Source of the DNA: Antedon mediterranea | Taxonomy: Eukaryota; Echinodermata; Crinoidea; Comatulida; Antedonidae | NCBI RefSeq assembly: GCF_964355755.1 | Contig: NC_092675.1 | Location: 14,895,312 to 14,959,311 of the forward strand | Direction: 5' to 3' | DNA length: 64,000 bases | In this document: piece after piece, positions 52,101 to 58,100 of the stretch | How the letters are laid out: every line of letters starts with the position of its first letter | How positions within the stretch are numbered: the first letter of the stretch is position 1 | The notes under the pieces: generated by a model | What the model saw: the letters and a program-made list of their open reading frames with translations, nothing else | Told to the model about the DNA's origin: nothing | The model's database searches: none | Position numbers and translations under genes: made by a program

Positions 52101-55100
52101 ATAAAAACCTTCACGATATTACACTCCACTCCGTACAGGGGTGTAAATATACTACGCTAACGCTTGCACACACGGACCAGGGCAGTATAATAAACTGAAA
52201 TGGAAAATGGTGTATTTATGACGTTTCAGCATTCACACGAGGGGGAGGAGAAAGCATGCAGCAAGCTGGACAACGACGTGTCGTAGGAGTGTGTGTGTTT
52301 TGAAAATAACACAGTTGTGGGTATTTTCTGAAGATTTTAAATTGCGTTTTCTTTTTAAACTATTGAATTCATAATAAATAATAATTAAACTCTTAGCTCT
52401 TTCACTATAATACTAACCCTAGCTTTAGGCCTACTCTTCTTAATCTTAAGTAAAAGAGTCAGGTGCGTCGAATCCACATCTAGCAATAGATTGCATTTTT
52501 TTTTTAATTAAGGGGGTTGGCTAACCTCCCTATTCACCCCCCCCCCCCCCTCCTAGATCCGCCACTGGTAGGGCCTACTCACACTCACAGTAATACATTT
52601 ATTTGTACATGTGTTTATATATCTAACAGTACCCACACTCAAATGATTAATACGTATTACAGTAATGTCAAAGTATTGCAATACCATATCTATATGGTTT
52701 TAGGTTAATTCCCCAATTATCGTAGGAGCGGATATTTTTCAAGATAGACATCCATTAGACAGTGTATACCACGATCGGAAAACACCCCTATTTGGGGCAA
52801 ATTGAACCTAAATTCGTTGTAATTGTCAATAACTATGTATCTAACTCAAATTTAATCCGTAAACAGGGTTAAAATCAGTACCGAAAGTACAAACCAACTT
52901 TATATACCATCGAGTAAATATTGTAGAAGCAACGCGCGATTTACCGAATTTTGCCCTTACGTAAATTTATATATAGATTGTAAATACTGGAGTCAATATG
53001 CTTTGAAATTTGAGAAGAAAATGTGTTAGAAATGGATCAAGAGCTGAAGTCTTTGATGACATGTTCATTGTTAGCTTGTGAATTACATCATCAGTGACTA
53101 CGGTGAAGTCGGTGAGTTTGATGGATGTTCTGCATCCAGCTGCTGAGGAATTTGATGTGGGCATGGTAGATCACCAAATGACTTCCTGAGATTAACAACC
53201 TTGTCACGAAAGAAGGTGTTAAAGTCGTTGGCAAGTTGCAAGTCAGACACAGCAGTTGGAAATGAACCATCTTTTCCTTTACCAAGAAGTTGTTCATAAT
53301 GCAGATAACAATCGACATTGGTCAGATCCACAGCCATCAATTTTGAACTGCATGTAAGTTGTTTTTGTACCGTGCAGTACTTTATGGTATGCTTTACATT
53401 GTTTCTTGAAAGATAATAGATTTTCAGATGATGGATTCTTTTACCCATTTGAATATGACACTTGGAAATTCTACAATCATCAGAGAACCACAGATCTTGA
53501 CCTGATGTTAATGATCTTTGATTTTGAAGCGAGAATAAAAATTGATTGTAAAAAAGATACAGCAGAGTTTGAACTAACATCAAAAGATTCAGCAAGGAAA
53601 TCACTAAGCCATCAAACAATTTAGATTTTAAATCAACGGTGTTGATATTCTTAAAACAATGGAATGTAATTTTCTTTGTGTTATTGATGGTTTAGAAACA
53701 TTAAGTAAGGCATGGAGAAAGTAGTGATCAGACATATGATATTGATGTACTTGTGAATGTACAATTAAATTTGGGTTATTGGTAATTAAAAGGTCAAGTG
53801 TATGTCCATGCTTTGTGTGGGCGTATTGACCAATTTGGTAGAATCAAATATGTCCATAGCGTTTGGTATGAAAATCATCAGTATTATCAACGTGAATATT
53901 AAAGTCACCGGTGATAATGAGATTAGAATATAAGAGTATTGTTCAACAAGTTTTGAAAAATCTGCAGTGAATTTACAGCATTTAAGTGGTACCTTCGATA
54001 AAACTCTGATACCACCACCTCTCTTACCCAGATATTTTAACTAAGAAAAAGAAAAATGTTACGGTATATACTAAAGACTATCTGCACTGTTCTTTATTTG
54101 ATTATTATTATCTTTTAGTATAGGTAGCAATATTGCACAATTATTCACTATAGTATTCACATTAAAAATCTACGAACATATATTAAATTTCTGAAATACA
54201 AATACAATTTGCTAACTAAAAAAGAATATTAAAAATGTTAACAGTATATATATTAAACATTGTCTGCAGTGCTCTTCATTTGATTGTTTTAGGCAGTAAT
54301 ATTGCACAATGATTCATTATTTTTTTAATTTAATTTTTCACAGGAGGAATTTAATATGTTTATAGTATAGGGAATCGTTGCATTTTTATATCGGTTAGTT
54401 CTTTTTTTAGGTAGTAAATCTATTGGGGTTACGTAATCTAGATATATTATGTCTTTCAGCAGGTAGCATATTTTCGATGCCTCTCTGACTTAAGAATACC
54501 TCCTCCAAATTTACATATAAATATATGTTGTGAATTATTTGACACTAAAATGAAACCTATAACACCAGTCATTACAAAGATAATATTAAAGGCCTATAAA
54601 AGACAGATTGAGCAACAACATTTTCCTGGTTTATTTTGACCTACTAAAAATATTTAGACAAGTTGCCAAACTTTCATCACAAATTGCACATAGAATACCT
54701 CTTTGAACCTGACGAAGGGGCGACATAACGATGGAATGACTTTGTGTTGGGCGACTTTGCGCTAGGACGACTTTGCGTCGAGGCTACTGTGACGGGGCTA
54801 TTTTGCGATGGGGCGACTTGACTGCATCGTATAGAGCGCCGTTCCGTAACCTATGTATCACGACCCAAAAATTGAAAAAAAAAATGTATGGGTCGCGAAA
54901 TTGTTATCAATTATACCATGATCTATATGTGTAATGTTCTCAGTTTTGTACAATCTACAACACTGGTTACATTTTACATCTACAGTTTTCCCTATGTTGA
55001 CGCACAGTGAGTACCGTAGCGTATACACAATTGGGAATCGACGACGGAGCAATGGATGCTTTTGACACATAGTTCATTGTTAATATACTAGTGGGGAATT

Positions 55101-58100
55101 CCCTTTTAGGACATGGATTTAATAACCTACCAACTGGTATTTTTCTGTAGTTTGCAAAGGAGTGTGTATTACTTGACTGAAAAACTGCGAACTTTTACAA
55201 TGAACATTAGAATAATAGAAGGAACAATATAAACAGGTCCATCCCAAATTAAACTCATGGCGATGTTGTTCAGGCCCTAGCCAGGGGAAAACTTTATTTT
55301 ACGATCGTTTTGCCAATTGCAACTATGGTGCCATTTACGTGCGGGAGTACCATGTCCAGCCATCTAGGGGGTGTCATTTAACAAAATTCGCTTTGCCACG
55401 TCTCAAATACGCAATGTTGGGTCGCAAGAATTCCCAAAATAGGATCATGGGGTTGTGGTCAAAAAAGGTTGCAGAACGCTGGTATAGTGTATACGAACGT
55501 ATATGAAACATAGGTTGTTTTTTTTTTGCAACATATGGTGTACCAAAATACTCTAGTAGCTAGATCAACTTTCGTATGCACTTTGAGGTCCAGAGAATTT
55601 GACTTCAGAAATTGGTTTAGGGTGGTCAAACAATATTTGGCTTGGTTACACATTTTGAAAATGTGGCGAAAGGTCAAAAGGTCAAGGTGAAAGGTCATAA
55701 GACCAAACATAAATATGTCCTTAAATCTCAACAACCACTGGTCACAACGAGGTAATTTTAGTCTTAAATTAATCAGAAGGTATACATTTATATTCAGTCT
55801 AATGGGACATTTTAGTAAAAAATGACCGGAAATGCCATTTATGACCTTTGACCCACAACCCAGGGCATGTATGTATCTCCGTAACTACTGGTCGTATACA
55901 CTTGAATTTGGTTTTAAATTGTTCGAAATATATGTTTTGTTATTTGTTACATATTTTGAAAAATGTTACAAAAGGTCAAAGGATCAAGGTCAAGGGTTAT
56001 TTGAACAAATAACAAAAGGTACTTTTATCTCGGCAACCACTGGTCGCAGCAAGTCAATTTTGGTCTCAAAATGTTCAGAAGGCATGCATTTATATTCCAT
56101 CTAATGGGGCATTTTAGTCAAAAATGATAAGAAATGCCATTTCTGACCTTTGACCCACATACCAGGGCATCTTCCTATCTCTGTAAGTACAGGTTATAGA
56201 AACTTAAATTTGGTATCAAATTGTTCGAAATATACATATTTACATTCATTGTAATAGAAAATGTGGTTACAGAAATACTCTTACTAATGTTTCAAACAAA
56301 AAACATATCTACACAACTTATCCTTAGACAGTAATGTTATGCAATAACTGATACTTTAAATTGTTTTAATTTCAAGTACTAGTTATTGCTGTCCCCGAGG
56401 ACATTTTGATAATTTTAATTTTAATTTAATTTTGGATTTATATAGCGCTTTTCCAAGTGACCAAAGCGCTGTACAATAGAAAATAGATAGAAACGTTAAG
56501 CTCAACAGTTCTTTTCAGAATGCTAGAAGTAACTTGCCATATGTATCCGATTAAATGCCCCAGGCATTTATTGTTCAAAATGGTTTTTAGGGGTAAAGGA
56601 GGCATCTTTATTTGAGGTATAATATGGTAACATGTATAATCAAATAAATACCACCTAGATGTAAACAAATACTGCACAATTAATATCAAAAAGTGATACA
56701 ATTATGTCAAAATGCTTGGTAAATTGTAGATTATGGTAGTTAATGAAATGTGTTGACGTGATACAATTATTGTGTAAATGCATGTGGCGGTGCGTTTATT
56801 CCACATGGTGTTCTATTTGAGAGAATGGTGGCGTTTATTTGAAGGAATACTCTAATTTTAATAATTGTATTTCGTTTCTCAACTGATAAAAGGTACTTTA
56901 CATGATTCGTTTTCCTCTTTATGCTTTTTAACGAAATGTTTCTGTCTTTTAAAATAAAAGTGATAGATTCTATTAAATGGATCTTCACCTCCATGTGCCA
57001 GTATAATGATATAAAACAATGACGCATCATTATCCTGACACGATTGCACTCATAATGGATCTTCATTCTATCATCTATTTGTTTGTAACTACAATTTGAT
57101 AACAATCTTTTGCATAGTTTTAAATGCCAATACATAGTTTCATTACTATTGTACAATATGTCCAGCTTTCCTGAAAACACCCTTGTGTACTGTAGTACAG
57201 TGTTGTAGTATGATTTTATCATGATAAACTTCTGATGGTTTTATTGTCAATGCATTCAGTACCTAAAACATGTCAAAGTTTCTAGTGGTATTGATAATAA
57301 ATCTCCAGAAATATATATTATTTTATTATCTACACTGGGAACAGACGTGTATATGTATAAGTTTTGTCGTTGACATTCAAAACTATTATGCAACAGTGTT
57401 ACGTAATAATGACAATGACTTGGTCTAATATTGTGGTCTCCGATACCTTTCATTACATGATTGTACTTCCTCCAGGATAGAATGAGGTTTAATCCCGTTA
57501 TTATTCTTATTATATATATATATTTTTTTTATATATATATCTGGGGTGTATTTAGTTGATTATACATGTTACCATTATTACACCCAACAAAATAAACGCC
57601 TTCCCTGAATAAATAAATGCCCGAGGCTTTTATTCGGGTATACTACAGTAAATTACTTCTAGCATTCTCAAAATGTTTGAACGTTCGGGGTCAACAATAA
57701 TTTCTAGCATTATTATAAGCAAAAGTACAATTATTACAAACAGTAAAGGATTTGTTTTAATCCCTATAGTATAATGAAATCATTAAGCATCAATTATTGC
57801 ATAACATTACTGTCTAATGATAAGTTGGGTAGATATGTTTTTCATTTAAAAGATTAGTAATTAATAGTATTTATGATCATCATTTATCCAAATTTTCTGT
57901 TAGAATGAATGTAAATATGTGTATTTCTAACAATTTTATACTAAATTTAAGTTTCTACGACCTGTACTTACAGAGATAAGAAGATGCCCTGGTATGTATG
58001 TCAAAGGTCAGAAATGTCATTTCCGGTCATTTTTTACAAAATGTTTCATTAGACTGAATATGAATGTATACCTTCTGAACATTTTGAGACCAAAATTTAC

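Larger units (their letters stand above)
46127..52567. mobile_element. hAT-like non-autonomous element, split by a Harbinger insertion
   Basis: The left end CAGTGGTGGATCTAGGA (46127) and right end TCCTAGATCCGCCACTG (to 52567) are inverted repeats of a widespread animal transposon end. GTAGG flanks both (46122-46126, 52568-52572). Its own body is 46127-46592 plus 52035-52567, about 1 kb, non-coding, ending in a C-rich run. It starts 10 bp from the end of the Academ-like element. A 5-bp duplication is short for hAT, so the class is tentative. Confidence 0.7.

Noticed and set aside
56767-57222. 151-codon minus-strand frame in the inverted-repeat loop
   Set aside because: AT-rich composition, no recognised motif, single frame in repeat-like DNA; likely chance.
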